A stretch of DNA of 64,000 bases from Bombyx mori (lineage: Eukaryota > Arthropoda > Insecta > Lepidoptera > Bombycidae), in assembly GCF_030269925.1 (NCBI RefSeq), contig NC_085114.1, positions 11,488,001 to 11,552,000 of the forward strand. Reading direction: 5' to 3'. Positions 50,801-62,979 of the stretch are shown one piece after another (within the stretch, counting starts at the first letter, position 1; every line of letters begins with the position of its first letter). Under the pieces are notes generated by a model. That model saw only the letters and a list, made by a program, of their open reading frames with translations, was not told the origin of the DNA and ran no database searches. A program made the position numbers and the translations under genes.

Positions 50801-53800
50801 TGGGCGACGGTAACCACTCACCATCAGGTGGGCCGTATGCTCGTCTGCCTACAAGGGCAATAAAAAAAAAGTGCAAATGTTCTTTTAACGAACCTAACGA
50901 TTGGACAGAACAAATTACGACGAACATCAATACTTTATTATTAAACTAGATATGTTTTGAGTATTTTGTCATTATAGCTATATTCATTAACTATCCGATA
51001 ACGTAGACATAATAAAATGGCTGACTGACTGAATGACATGAAATACACTAATTTGTTGTAAAACTCCAAAATTGTACAATGACAATCTTGCCTATTTCTA
51101 CCAAAAAACAGACGTTCTTGCAGTGTTTGAAAAGTACGTTGTGCGTGATAAATACAGTAAAAGCTTTGAGAGTATTGTTATCCGTGAATATGTCGCGAGT
51201 ACACTAAACGCTAAGTAATATGATTGTAAGGGATACATTCCAAGATGGCAAAAAAACATGTAACGTTTTGATTGTATTATTTAGATTTTTAGTTATGTAT
51301 ATCTAATGGTTACGATTGCGATGCTTATACAAGGATGTAATGAACTTAGTAATAGGTTTTAAAAGGACCTTCATTGTGGTGTTCAGCTGGGGCGTTAATA
51401 ATTTGCCCTACGATCAATGCTTTCGATAATAATACAATTTCTAGCCCATCACTCATCGTGGGTGGAGGCATTCACATTGCGATACCTATGATAATCAACT
51501 AAATGTCTCTAATAAACATTCAATACTAGCTACTATGCGCACTCTTCTACCCGTGGATAGTAATGTAAAATAAATAATATATCCTTCAAGTACCATCAAT
51601 AGCTTTGCAATGTTTCATTGCAAACTGAAGACACGTACGTACAAATAGTACTTATAAGGTGTAAATTTTTAAAATACTTAGTATGTTATCGGAACCTGTT
51701 ATTTAGTAATAAGTCCTTTTTCGTGGTGATTGATCTTTATATTTCAATTTAAAACTCAGGCGCTTGTCCCAAACACGGTAATCCATTAGTGTCTAATACG
51801 ACACGTATTTATCCGATTTTTATTAATAGCTTAATAAAAACATCAAAATTATGAAACTATTTTGTTTACGTATTTGTTTCTATCGTAAAAAAATTCTATG
51901 TTCATAAATTTTAATGCTATGTTTACCAATTTTATTTAATGAGCTCCAGTGCAGAGAGACTCTCATGATTATACATATTAATTGATGATAGTGAGTGACC
52001 TTTTAGTGTTAAGTGACACTACAGATTCACGTTGGCCGCGTTATAAGAAAAATAAAAACTTACTCATAATTTCTCATGTCCTCAGCGGTGATAATACTTC
52101 CGATCCTTTTCAGATCTTCAACGAAGTCTTCAGCCAAAGTGCCATTGTACAGGTCGTCTCCGCCATTCTTGGCTATCCTCTTGAACGTATTGCAAAGGGC
52201 TTCACTTGGCTTCACGATTGTTCCTGGTCTATGAAACCTCTCCATTGAAGAACTGTAGTACATTTTCCTGAGGGGGAATCCATTTTAGTATACTACTGAA
52301 TTTATTTACTTACTATTCACTCAATATCGTTCAAGACTTGTTCTGACCGTAGTTAATGAAACAAGTGATCGATAGGTAAAATTTTAACACATTACGTGAA
52401 ATATCTGTACTAATATATAAATCTACAGTGGTTTTTACGGATGTTCCGTTATAACTACTGAATAATGCATCCGATTGACTTGAAACTCGGTATCCATGTA
52501 GAAAATACATGTACTTAATGGATAGGCTAATATTTATATGAGTGTTGGACTCCCTACACCGGTTGCGGGGGCGTTAATGATGAGAATCTTTGTGGGGGTG
52601 AGAAATAATAATGTTAATTTTAAATGCCCATCGAAGCGGACGGGTACAGCTAGTACTCTATAAGAACATACGAAACAAGTCTATGGTACAAGAGATTCTT
52701 AGTCAGCTCGTCTAACTGCTCCCTGTTTCACAATTCTCAGCTGGACTACGTACCGTACTAATGGTATGAAATTTTGCAATATGCGAAGTAATTATCATAT
52801 GTACTCGTTTGAACGGCAGGTAGTAATTTTTTCGGCTGTATTGCAGATACTTGATGTCCGAAGATAGACGGGGGCGTTTACCTTTTTGTTGTTGTTGTTG
52901 TGGCCAGGGGCCACGAACCTGGTGTTCTGTGAGCTTATATATTTACATAATTTGATTAAGAAGACGCTATGAGAGGATAAAAAAATAAATATATATGTAA
53001 TTCAGTGTTTAATTTTCCTCAATGTAATGTAGACTTACGCCAAATTGACATCATTCTTCACGTAGGCTCGTGCTTTGTCCAAGGCGTCGTACATAGGTTT
53101 GGAAAGTGGGAAGCCCTCGTTGCATATCTGCAGGGTTGGCTCGATTAAACTGTCCCAGGGTAGTTTGCCCCAGCGCCTGTGTGCTGCCCACATACCACGT
53201 AGTTCCCCGGGAACTCCAACGGCTAGCGGACCTGTATTCAAATTAAGGCGCTGTTTAACTACAGTAACCGGCGATTAATGCAATATTTAACATCGACCTT
53301 CGGAAAGACATACCTAATTGGCTTATTTAGGCTTATTAGAGCGTTATATCTGTCGCACACTATGTGACGTTTGTCAGTCGTTGTACAAATAGGGTTGTGC
53401 GATACTAACCGGATTTTGAGTCCTTTCCGAAAGTCGATGTGCAATATTTATCGTCAGGTACTGTACGAAATAAACAAAAAGCAGTGTTTTGGTTGTCTAG
53501 TTGTACCTACGTGATGCTATTGAATAACTTAACACAAAAAATACAGCAAAAATAAAAGAAAATGAATGAGATCATGAACTCGACATTTTCGAAAAAGGTA
53601 TTTTGTTCGTCAATAATAAAGAATAGCCAAACGAACTGATTAAACAAACTGCGTCGTACCATTTAAAATAATCAGTGATAATAAACAAAATATGTTATTC
53701 AAATTAAATTGATAGCTAATGTTTAATCTTAAACCGGTTAATATTTAAATGTAATTTTAGATTTCGATTGATTATAAAATCTTTAATATTGATACCGGGT

Positions 53801-56800
53801 CTAGGTAAATACTAGGTATAAAAATAATCAGGTGCAGCATTAACAAAGTAATCCAATTTTTAATGAAACTTTAAGCTGATGAGTGACTGTATTTAGTCAA
53901 ATCGCGGTTTGTCAATATTTTGGGAAATAATCTCAGGCATGACCTGTTCAAATTGAATGAACGATCCGTCAAGATTCCGACAGCTTACGGGATCCAGGAC
54001 AAAATATTTGCGTAAATACTCTATGCATGAAACTTACGCGAGAGACATGAGTGAATGTTTTATGCATTTATGAAAGGCGTATTATGGCTAGTTATCTATA
54101 GATCTTCTTGGTCTGGAATAATATTAAATATTTGTTCTTAATTTCCCATACGCCATAGGGGTTTTTGCACGGTCCTTCTTTTTATATGGGATGGCGTGCG
54201 TGTAGTGCCATTTCTCGTAGACACTTCAAGGCTGATAAAACACAGAAGATGGAAATTCATTCCAGGATCAGGTAGGTAGGAAAATTGATTTCTTGAAACG
54301 TAATGCGAATAAAGAAGAAGAAAGAAGAGCGATTTTTTTTTATTTTTTTTTTTTGTTGGAATTAACTCTGTTCGGTTGGCTTTTTCATGCGTTCGGTTTG
54401 TCATGAGTCGGTTGCACCACCTCATCAATTAACAACCCTGTCCGATAGGTCAACCGATAAATGACGCACACATCATATTCGTTCGTGCTGTTACGAATGT
54501 CCTATGCACCTCTTTTTTTATTGCTTAGTCGGGTAAAGAACTCATAGCCCACCTATGTGAAGTGTTTACCGGACCTCATAGACATCAAAAAAGTTAATGT
54601 CGCCTTCCCACCCACCTTGAGTTTTAGTATAATGGCTGCCCTTCCCTTTTTATCGTAACGTATTACTGCTAAAACTAAAACGGCCTCATCATCAAAGACG
54701 AATGCAGACAACCATTTCCAGATACCCGCTGGAAAATCCATAGGCAAGAAGACTAATAAATAGTGTCTATATTTTTGTATATAATTTTTGCCACGTACCA
54801 TCCGGCTATGGAATGAGCTCCCCTCCACGGTGTTTCCTGAGCGCTATGACATGTCCTTCTTTAAAAGAGGCTTGTGGAGAGTATTAAGCGGTAGGCAGCG
54901 GCTTGGCTCTGCCCCTGGCATTACTGAAGTCTATGGGCGACGGTAACCACGAAACTCACGACGGCTACTCAGGTGGGCCGTATGCTCGTCTGTCTACAAG
55001 GGCAATAAAAAAATGTATGTATGTCTAATTCGGGCGACAATTACACCGCAACAAAGTCTATAGAGTCATCTGTCAAGTTCAGATCGCACAATGATTCAAA
55101 AGAATAGAATACAACCGTCTGATATCGGTAGAGAGATAATCATTGGCACAATTGCCAACCTCAGCCTCGAGGCGCATTAGCTGAATACGACGACTGGTGA
55201 AACCGTGTAGATATCGGTACGAACCAGATCCGAGAGAAAGCTTTTTGGAGAAATCCGTGACGTTTGACTGTAACAAGAGCTCAGATTTCAGACTTAGGCT
55301 TGGTAGTGGCTAAATTGTTATATTTACTTATTTATTTACACGCTAACTATACATTTACTTATGTATTTATATGGTTTATTAAACTGTTTAGTTGATGCTC
55401 CCTATAAATTATTATTAAAAAGTCTTGTGATTGGCGGGTGTACAGTCTAATTTTTTTTATTAATTTTTTTACCTATGCTGGTAAGCTGGGGCCTATGCCT
55501 GTGAGACCGGGCGAGTAGGTGAGCTCACGGGGCTCTAACCTGAGGATGTTGCTTGCACTAGCCCTAGCAAGAGCCCTTCCTATAATTAGAGCCCTTCCCT
55601 TCATAGAATCTACCACCGGCTCGGAAACGCGACCCACTGAGAAGATTCGGCGAGACTAAGTTTGTTGTATCTGTTAATTTGCTTGCCGAACCCTTCGTCG
55701 CTTCGCTTCGCGTCGCTTCGTTCGATGGGTTTGACGGAAACAGTGACCGGTGCTTGAGGTACCTAAAAGCACCGATAGTGGGTCGGGAGGACACGAAATG
55801 ACGTGAGGGTCCGAAGTGATTACAAGAGATATACACATCATATCACGTGGATACTGTCACATACCTTGAGATATGAGGTAAAAGTGTCCATTATGTTACC
55901 CTAGCTGTTATCCGTGGCTTCGTGCGCGTGGTTATAGAAGGAAAAGTGTCCACGTAGTTTCCCGTGAGATTGAGATATTTTTTCGGGATAAAAGGCCTAT
56001 GTCACTATCTCGATCCAAAACTATTACTTCAAAAAAAACCATGTCATGCTGTTGCTTTGTTTCAACGTGGAAGAAGGACAACAAACAAACTTTCACATTT
56101 ATAGTATTAGAAATGGTATGGAAGTATTTATATAGGTATAGTATAGATATGAGTTGTTTACGTATATTTGTAGTTATCTATTGGAAAATATTTATATACG
56201 TATAACTACGCATGTATTTACATTATTTTAACTTGCGTACTATTAAAATTAAGAGTGCGATTTTGTATTTGGCTTATTATTATGAATTACTGCATCTATA
56301 ACTAGATCTGAAATGCATACTTTCCTTTCGTGACTATTTAACGGTTGTATGGAAGAGATTGCTTTTAGTGATAAGTTAGCTCATTGTAGGTATTTTAATG
56401 TTTTTCGTTTATAGCAATGTTATTTCTAAATTAAGTCAGAGTTAATCACGGATATTATGAATTATGAAATATTTTATGAAAATTACAAAGTTACAAATAC
56501 ACTTATAATCTGTCTTCTCCTTCTATAAGTAATATACACTGTTAGTCGATAGTTATAGCAATCGAATCATTTCCGGAACGCCAGCGCCCCACCTGGGATT
56601 CCGTCCTAATCTTAGTTATTATAATTATATTTATATAGTTATCATATTTAAAATTGGAACGCTATTGTAATGTTAAGATTAGATCGAATCAGAAGATTTA
56701 TCAGACAGAAGTATCTTTTAGCCTTCATAGATTACACCGAATGTACCTACATATATCAATAAAAAATAGTGTTTGTATGTATGTTTATTGCATAGACGTT

Positions 56801-59508
56801 TCTAATTCATATCAAATCAAATCAAAATCAAATAAAAAAAAAAATATTCAACATAAATGAAAGTACATACTTATAGATATGCTGTTGGTCCTCAAGGTAG
56901 GCTTCGTCCTAATGACATTATCATACGATAGAAAGCTCATGTTTTTCTACAATTATCGACAGTGACAGCGGAGTCCGATCGGGTTTTACCAGTTTGAAAT
57001 AGTTAACATTGGCTTTAAAATAATAATTACTAACGGGTATAGTAGAACCTGTAGAACTAGCTTACGCTGATGTTCTGACCGATTTCAGTAATAATTGTAT
57101 GTGATTTTATTGGATGATTTTGTATTTTCTAAAGAAGAAAAAAACAGTGTTGATCTTTTCCAATAACCTAATTTGAGCAGTGAAAAAAATGTATATTCGT
57201 AGTCATTCTGAAGTGGTGTCGCTTATAAACGAACACTTTTTTCTTTTTTTTTTCGTTTGTACTATGAAATATTAATCATTACGATTAAATGTTAATCGTG
57301 AACATTAATCTACTACGGAACCCTGCATGCATTTTCCCGATTTTGTTAAACTTTGCTGATACCGAAATAAGCAGCTTAATCCTATCACACCATCTATAAC
57401 GTAACATCAAAACTAAACCTGACGACATAGAGTTCAATATTGAATAGCTACCATATTAATCAGTTCCGCAAAATAATTTGTCATTCGTATTTCGAATAAC
57501 ACTTGTGTCTTTGTCTTTTGTTATTAGTAAATAAATCATGTCATTGTACGATTGAATTCAATAAAATTTCCGAAAAGCACACATCGTGTTCAAACAGACA
57601 TCGGACTCTGTGAACAGAATAAGGACGTCCAACTTTTTATTTATTTAATTTAATATTAAAAAATATCAACATTATATATTCAAAATTCTCTGATTTATAA
57701 CAGCGCAAAGTGGTGTCTTGATAATTTAGTAAAAAACACAAAATATATTAATTATTGCATTTCTCTTAAGCGAAAATAATTTTAAGTATGTTCTTAATTA
57801 AAAACTTGATCGAAATAATAGAAAGAGAGAGAAAAGAGAGATAATAGAAAGAGAGAATCTGTAAGAACATTAATTTCATGCCTTATAGGTAGCAATATAC
57901 ATTATTATATGTCATGTCATTATTTTGATTTTAATTTTCACACACATTAACATGTCGAATGTTGATTCAAAGTAAAATGCATTATTTACTGAATAATATT
58001 ATTAACTAGGCCTAGACTAGGTCTAGACTAGGGTTTTGGTCAATATGATATTACTCAAATATCAAATTAACCAATTCAGAGAGTAACAAATCTGAAATTC
58101 AACAAAACTGACATAAGTATGCGTACTTAATTGAAATTATTATCTACAGTTTTAGAGAAACAAGTCAGTAAAAGAATGTAGTTGAATTATTACTCACTAA
58201 TTTCATTAGTTTAAGTTTGATTAAGTAATAATGAGAAAAACTAAAAAGAAAACTGAATGTCTTACGAAAAATAAACAATTTTTTGTCACTACTTAAAGTG
58301 TCATCGTAAAACCATTCCAAATTATATACATTAAATAAATATTAGTAATAGTAAATAATAGTACTTCAATCACAAAAAAATATAATTTATTTTTGAACGG
58401 CACCTCTTTTTAAGTCAATATTTCTTTAAATAGTGTTCGTTCTGGTTCAGAACAATAACATAAAAACAAATAATATTAAGCACATGATTATTACATACCT
58501 AAAAACGTATTGAAAAGGAATGATTACGGTGATAATTTGGTTTTATTATTCATTGATAACGTTATATTTTTTTGGGTCAAACACAGTGTTAATAACAAAG
58601 CATTTGTTTTACATTATTGTACTGGTTAGGAAGACGACCTCCATACTCGTTTGGGGTTCCGGTTACCTTGGACATCACGACGTGAATTATGCCACCCGCT
58701 TTGACACATGAGGTCGCATTCTCAATTGTACAACCACGTGAAGAAATGGGGTGATGCTCTGTGACCTATGTCACTCCAAAGTTAAATATAGTACATAAAT
58801 ATACTATAGTATATATAGTACATATACATATATAGTATATAGACAATCGAAGGGATGTTAACGAAATATTGTTTTAAATATCTGATTTACGAACGATACT
58901 AATCATTCTGAAAAACGTGTTTCTTACACAATTTATTCTTATCTAGAAATTCGTTAAAAAATTTTTTATCGCTTCATTAATATTTCTGAGTCACGTATAA
59001 TCTTCGTGACTACATTAAAATACATGGACTGTGTCAAAATGATTTCACAAGTTGATTCTATTGTTTCTGATTCACGATATTAGTAATTTTTCGTTCACAT
59101 AAATTGTTGCATTTCAAGGAACTGGTAAAGATATTTTTCAAAATAATCCAGTTCCGTTTTCTTCAGTGATAACAAAACGACGAAATAAAGAATAAAATTT
59201 AATATGTAAATGATTCTAAATGCCAGTGATTATGGTCGAATTTCGATTTTTCAACGGAAACGATTTCATTTTAATATGATAGCATACCTTTAGAAGCCTT
59301 TGTGAAGTCTCCGTTGAACATGTCAACAGTAGCGGCGGCAGGAGCCTTCTCCCTGGCTATCACGGTGTACGCCTTCTCCTCTTCTTTAATATAAACGGTC
59401 ATGAAGAATCCACCCCCCAGACCCATGCTCTGCTGATTCCGTAGACTGTTGCAGAACATGGCGGCGATCGCTGCATCCACCGCTGAGCCATTCTTCAGCA
59501 GGATTTCT
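41801..59508 (-). CDS. Ggt: Gamma-glutamyltranspeptidase, last eight exons (N-terminus not found)
   Basis: Exons in transcript order, all - strand: 59508-59288, 53231-53039, 52267-52064, 45639-45390, 44759-44569, 43609-43369, 42912-42799 and 41950-41801 (TGA). Phases match at each join, giving about 521 residues. The enzyme cleaves glutathione at the cell surface and matures by self-cleavage. Large-subunit marks are [27 protein letters not shown] and [12 protein letters not shown], whose Arg matches human R107. Self-cleavage occurs before the Thr of [10 protein letters not shown] (human T381), followed by SSINFYYG (N401). KRPLSSMSP (S451/S452) and [11 protein letters not shown] (oxyanion glycines) are intact. 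The motif NN[E/Q]MDDFSSP reads [10 protein letters not shown], a Val where most family members have Glu or Gln. The signal-anchor and first 50-90 residues are missing; the acceptor at 59509 needs an upstream exon ending in phase 2. Two introns exceed 6 kb. Confidence 0.92.
42141..42380 (+). repeat. Bm1 SINE in the last GGT intron
   Basis: 'ctgatggcaggacctcttgt' to 'ctaagcaataaaaat'. Antisense to GGT. Confidence 0.85.
44190..44554 (+). mobile_element. Foldback AT-rich repeat, copy C, beside GGT donor
   Basis: 'cacgctttttttacaataaa', 'ttagtttttttatgctatta', then 'gtgaagctaatataaagcgt'. Related to copies A and B, more diverged. The left edge is uncertain. Confidence 0.55.
46682..46953 (-). repeat. 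Bm1 SINE with palindromic insertion, GGT intron
   Basis: 'ttattgcttaggtggatgga' to 'gttctaccaccagt', with a 34-nt hairpin inside at 46776-46809. Confidence 0.8.
47128..47440 (+). repeat. Tandem duplication, two units of about 155 bp
   Basis: Both units contain 'ataatttttgtt', 'catcgccatt', 'actagatttacgtttta' and 'ggactctggga' or a close variant. Located in a GGT intron. Confidence 0.7.
47487..47725 (+). repeat. Bm1 SINE in GGT intron
   Basis: 'ctggcggtaggacctcttgt' to 'ctaagtaataaaaac'. Confidence 0.85.
48113..48313 (+). mobile_element. Family B fragment in GGT intron
   Basis: 'agacacagcccattgagttt' through 'aaataggtagggaagaaa'. Diverged. Confidence 0.55.
48664..48790 (+). repeat. Bm1 SINE 3' half in GGT intron
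   Basis: Starts at 'aactatactgagacc' and ends 'ctaagcaata'. Followed by a T run and a decayed reverse Bm1-like fragment at about 48835-48925. Confidence 0.75.
49819..50104. mobile_element. 286-bp MITE, copy 2 (GGT intron)
   Basis: Same length and nearly the same sequence as copy 1, same orientation; only a few differences seen (for example 'ttccattggcag' against 'ttccattcgcag'). Confidence 0.75.
50755..50872 (+). mobile_element. Short CR1/jockey-type LINE 3' end in GGT intron
   Basis: 'gcggtaggcagcagcttggc' to 'acaagggcaataaaaaaaaa'. Confidence 0.75.
52404..52653 (+). mobile_element. Non-autonomous Helitron, family H4, in GGT intron
   Basis: A^TCTGTACTAATATATAAAT ... GCGGACGGGTACAGCTAG^T. 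250 bp. Confidence 0.7.
54511..54675 (-). repeat. Bm1 SINE fragment in GGT intron
   Basis: 'ttttattgcttagtcgggta', with recognisable 'catagcccacct' and 'cacccaccttgag'. Diverged. Confidence 0.65.
54787..55015 (+). mobile_element. CR1/jockey-type LINE 3' end in GGT intron
   Basis: 'tgccacgtaccatccggcta' to 'aagggcaataaaaaaa'. An 18-bp foreign piece ('gaaactcacgacggctac') interrupts the usual 'accactcaccatcagg'. Confidence 0.75.
55449..55810 (-). mobile_element. Family B retroposon in GGT intron
   Basis: From 'ttttttattaatttttttac' and 'gcgagtaggtgagctcacgg' to 'gaggacacgaaatgacgtg'. Contains a small CGCTTCG expansion at about 55700. Confidence 0.65.
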
Positions 59509-59534
59509 CTATTGAAAACATTCAATTTTATTAA

Positions 59535-59985
59535 TACGCTTTTTATTAGCTTCAGACGTATGTATGTTTGAACATGATTTTGACCCCCTTCAAAACGTCG
59601 GATTAACTCGAAATTCGGTATACTTATTAAGGACCGATGACAAATCAATAATAAAAAAAGATTGAAAAAATTGAAATTCAACTAAAAATAGAAAATAAAT
59701 TTTAATAAATTTGAATTAAAAATAGTGTAAGAAAAAATGATTGTATTGTCAAAAAGCGTGGGGTGCTTTTCAGGATATTATCAAAATAACCCTTCTACTC
59801 ATATCTGTTCATAAAATATTTATAACTACTTATACCATGCACTCCACGCTTTTTTTACAATAAAATCATTTTTTCTTACACTATTTTTAATTGAAATTTA
59901 TTAAAATTTATTTTCCAATATTTTAGTTGGATTTTCTATAAAAGCGTATTTTGTTAGTTTTTTTAAACTATTATTTATTCATTTG
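59535..59985 (-). mobile_element. Foldback AT-rich repeat, copy B, beside GGT acceptor
   Basis: The - strand carries the same start and the same end ('gaagctaataaaaagcgta') as copy A. Inner inverted repeats surround a 'ccacgctttttt' / 'aaaaagcgtgg' pair. Confidence 0.6.
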
Positions 59986-60631
59986 AGGTTTCGTAAGAAT
60001 CAGATACATAATTAGATATGTTATTATTAATCATTTAAAATATACAAAGTCACCAATAGTTTGTTGACGTCAGTGCCTACAAAAACACTTATAAAGAAAA
60101 GCTACGCAAGCAATAAATAATATGCTCATCAATATTTATAGTTTCTGAGAACGTCTGCTTTTATTTTGTCAAATAAAGTAATACGCAAATTTGTTAAATT
60201 CTATTTGTGTATTCATCTATTATGACTATATCGTTGCACGGCAATTTCACTTGTTTTTCCATGAATATAAGGATGATATTTGGACTGCCTGCGTTAAATT
60301 CCGGTTTGTATCTTTTGTTTTGTTTTGTTAGTGACGTGGATATTCTATTTCTAAATGCAATGCAAGCTTTTCTCGCTCCTTCCTATTTATATCAGCCGGT
60401 CCGAGACTTCATTTACCTAGTTTTATTAGTGCCAAGGAAACCGACCTAAATATTTTATACGCGGTAAATAAATAGGAACATGAAAAATATGCGGAATACG
60501 CGAGTGGGTTGATATTTCATCAGGTTGTTTTATATCAACTAAGCTCCGTCTTTTTTCTATTGGTCATATGCTGTCCCTGGCAACCTTGGAGTATGTATAA
60601 GAAGCCCACTTAAACTGATCCAGTCTATCTG

Positions 60632-60758
60632 CGAAGCACTGCTCTTGCTAGGGTCAGTGTTAGCATCACTCCGGTTTGAGCCCCGTGAGCTCACCTACTA
60701 GTTAAGGTTACGCTTAAATAGCCTCTCAAGGCTATCAGCTTAGGTAGGATAAAAAAAA
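60632..60758 (+). mobile_element. Short family B 3' end
   Basis: 'tgcgaagcactgctcttgct' to 'cttaggtaggataaaaaaa'. Confidence 0.65.
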
Positions 60759-60904
60759 CCAGTATTTCGAAATATTATGTCTTTATAGATATATCATTAT
60801 ATGTATATAGGTGTAAAAAAGTTGCATTAAAACACTTAGTCTTATAAATATCTAGTCAGTATATTAAGGCAAAATTATCAAATTTAGTAAATGAAACGTT
60901 TTAT

Positions 60905-61140
60905 TCATTTATTGCAGAAACAGGTGAACTAGTTCACGATCCGTTTGGTGTTAAGTAGTTCCCAGAGCTCATAGATATCACAATGTGAATTCTGCGAGCC
61001 GTTTTGAGTTAGAAGGTTGAAATTTCAATGTTATTGTGCATTATAACGGCTGTCCTGCTCTTTGAACCGAAACTAATGTCTGCAAAACAAGCAGGATGGT
61101 GTTTACTACACATGCGGGCTCACGACACGTCCGGCCATCA
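60905..61140 (-). repeat. Old Bm1 SINE copy
   Basis: 'gttcacgatccgtttggtgt' and 'ctttgaaccgaaact' mark a strongly decayed reverse copy. Similar relics may lie at 38764-38895 and 58636-58765. Confidence 0.5.
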
Positions 61141-61339
61141 ATAAAATTTCATTTAAAATGTGACTTAATACACCTAACTATAAACCGATACTCTTTACGA
61201 TATTATTATCAGTAAATGACTCATGGCACCCATTTATTTACCGATAAATTTAAATATGTTTTCTCGAAATAGCTGCGTACCTCATGTTTACATAAGACAA
61301 TGTTTACTAACACTGTATTCATTGGGAATTTTTTTTAAC

Positions 61340-61412
61340 GGCTTTTGGTGAGTGAGAGTCGCTCATGGACATCAGCAATGCCAGGGGCAGAGCCAAGCCG
61401 CTGCCTACCATT
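61340..61412 (-). mobile_element. Fragment of CR1/jockey-type LINE 3' end
   Basis: 'atggacatcagcaatgccag' to 'ccaagccgctgcctacc'. Confidence 0.6.
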
Positions 61413-62588
61413 ATGTAGCTTATTTGAGTTTATAGTTCATATTATAGTTCATATTATATCCAATTTTCTGTTAACTTCACTTTTTTATGTCTGTTCTATA
61501 GCTTTCAAACTTAGATTTTAGGTTAATTTGATATATACCTAATGTATATAGAGATAAGATATATATAAGTATAATTCTAAGTTAAAAACTTAAAATTATC
61601 ATTGCTAAAAAGGTAGGTAATTAATGATAAATTTCGAGCTAAAAAATTAATAAATCCATTATTTTTATATGAAACTAAATAATGTAGCAAAAGCAACGGG
61701 AAGGCTTAGAAGAATTAGTAGAATTAGAGTAATATAAAATGAAGACTTTTATATTATTAAATCGAACATTTTAATTCTAAACTACTCAATAACTCTAATT
61801 CAATAACTCGTATTTCAATTTCAAATGTTCGTATGTTCAAATACATATTGATATCGACAGGTATCAGATATTTATATTTTTGGGAAGGGGAGACTAAAAC
61901 AGGGTAAAAAATTGTTTTTCTTGATGTAAACAGTTTATCTTTAGTACTCATGTAGCTGAATTCAATTTACCTTATAAGAAATTTATACCTAGATGAAAAT
62001 AACTCGTACTTACATACATACAACATTACTAAAGTGAACGGTCTGATGTTTTTACACATATATGTACCTAAATAACTACACGTTCCATTACCTATCCAAT
62101 TGTGTATGTGTCGGTAATATGTGTTTGTTACTTTATTAATCTAAATATTACTTTGAAATAACTGCAGCTGTGTTATTGAAATGCTATTGTTTTTGTGTTA
62201 CAAAGATGCAAGTGTTTTATCGCCGTTGTTGGCGAGCACACCTGGAATTTCATGTTCCAATAAGATACAAAAATATGAGTTTATTACTTTTCTGTTAGTT
62301 TGTCTTTTTTGTTTATGAATATATATTTACATTTCCACCTCTGGAAACACGTTTGTATTTTCTACGACGCAGTTTAATCGAATATCGAGTATCGTAGCGA
62401 TGATAAACAGTGCGACAAGGCCAGCTACCTCGCTGTCTGCCGTCTTCACTCAAGGTTACCTTTGTGTATAAACATAGGCCAGTTGGCGTTTCTAATAGTA
62501 CCTATTCTGCGCACACGGCAACGACCTCGCCGCCGCCGCCCATACCACTCCAAGAGATCAATAATAAACACATCTTATGTAACTATAA

Positions 62589-62594
62589 TTTATT
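62589..62594 (-). promoter_or_regulatory. Candidate poly(A) signal of NUPR1
   Basis: AATAAA on the - strand, about 385 bp after the NUPR1 stop. It is the best-placed signal, but no transcript evidence is available. Confidence 0.3.
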
Positions 62595-62979
62595 AGTCTT
62601 AAAATTAATTATTACAGTCCATCGAGTATCTCGGAGAGATAAATTAAACATATAATAATTTTACTAGGAATAATAACACAGCAGTTCCGGGCTCACGAGC
62701 CCATTATTCGAGATCAGACACTGGAACGGTGTTACGTCCAAAATATACCGACTTACTGCTTGGCTCATTTGTGGCGTTGTCCCGTTCTAAATCGCAGCCT
62801 CTGTGAGTGGGCGAAGTAGAAATTTTGTGTGAGCAAAAAAACGCCTAGGATGTTCCATCGATCTCTGAGACGAGCATCCACCCGAACACTCCTCGGGTAT
62901 CCGCAATAGCGTCCTCCTTTCGTTTGGCAACTCAATAGTCCTTCTGCTAGCCATAGTTGTCTATTGATCAGCAATCCAT

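Larger units (their letters stand above)
45640..52063 (-). other. 6.4-kb GGT intron
   Basis: Carries two Bm1 copies plus a half copy, a family B fragment, a MITE, a LINE tail and a tandem duplication. The remaining stretches are AT-rich with nothing recognised. Confidence 0.6.
53232..59287 (-). other. 6.1-kb GGT intron
   Basis: Holds a Bm1 fragment, a LINE tail and a family B copy between 54500 and 55810. From 55811 to 59287 I see only AT-rich DNA and simple repeats (GA-rich at 57825-57855, TA-rich at 58795-58845). Confidence 0.6.
59986..62588. other. Region between GGT exons and NUPR1
   Basis: Contains a short family B end, an old Bm1 and a LINE fragment. No exon found that could supply the GGT N-terminus. 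Confidence 0.45.

Noticed and set aside
59509..59681. In-frame upstream extension of the first GGT exon with a hydrophobic stretch that could pass for a signal anchor
   Set aside because: It is the foldback repeat also present in SCFD2 intron 5, it has no ATG in frame, and a good acceptor (caatag) sits exactly at the start of GGT homology.
62410..62640. Candidate GGT first exon on - ending 'gcgcagaatag|gtac'
   Set aside because: The phase can be made to fit, but the residues before the join lack the usual C-x-x-IG pattern and there is no anchor segment.
62765..62974. 69-codon frame on - just after NUPR1
   Set aside because: No recognised family; it lies in the probable 3' UTR, and I see no support beyond being open.
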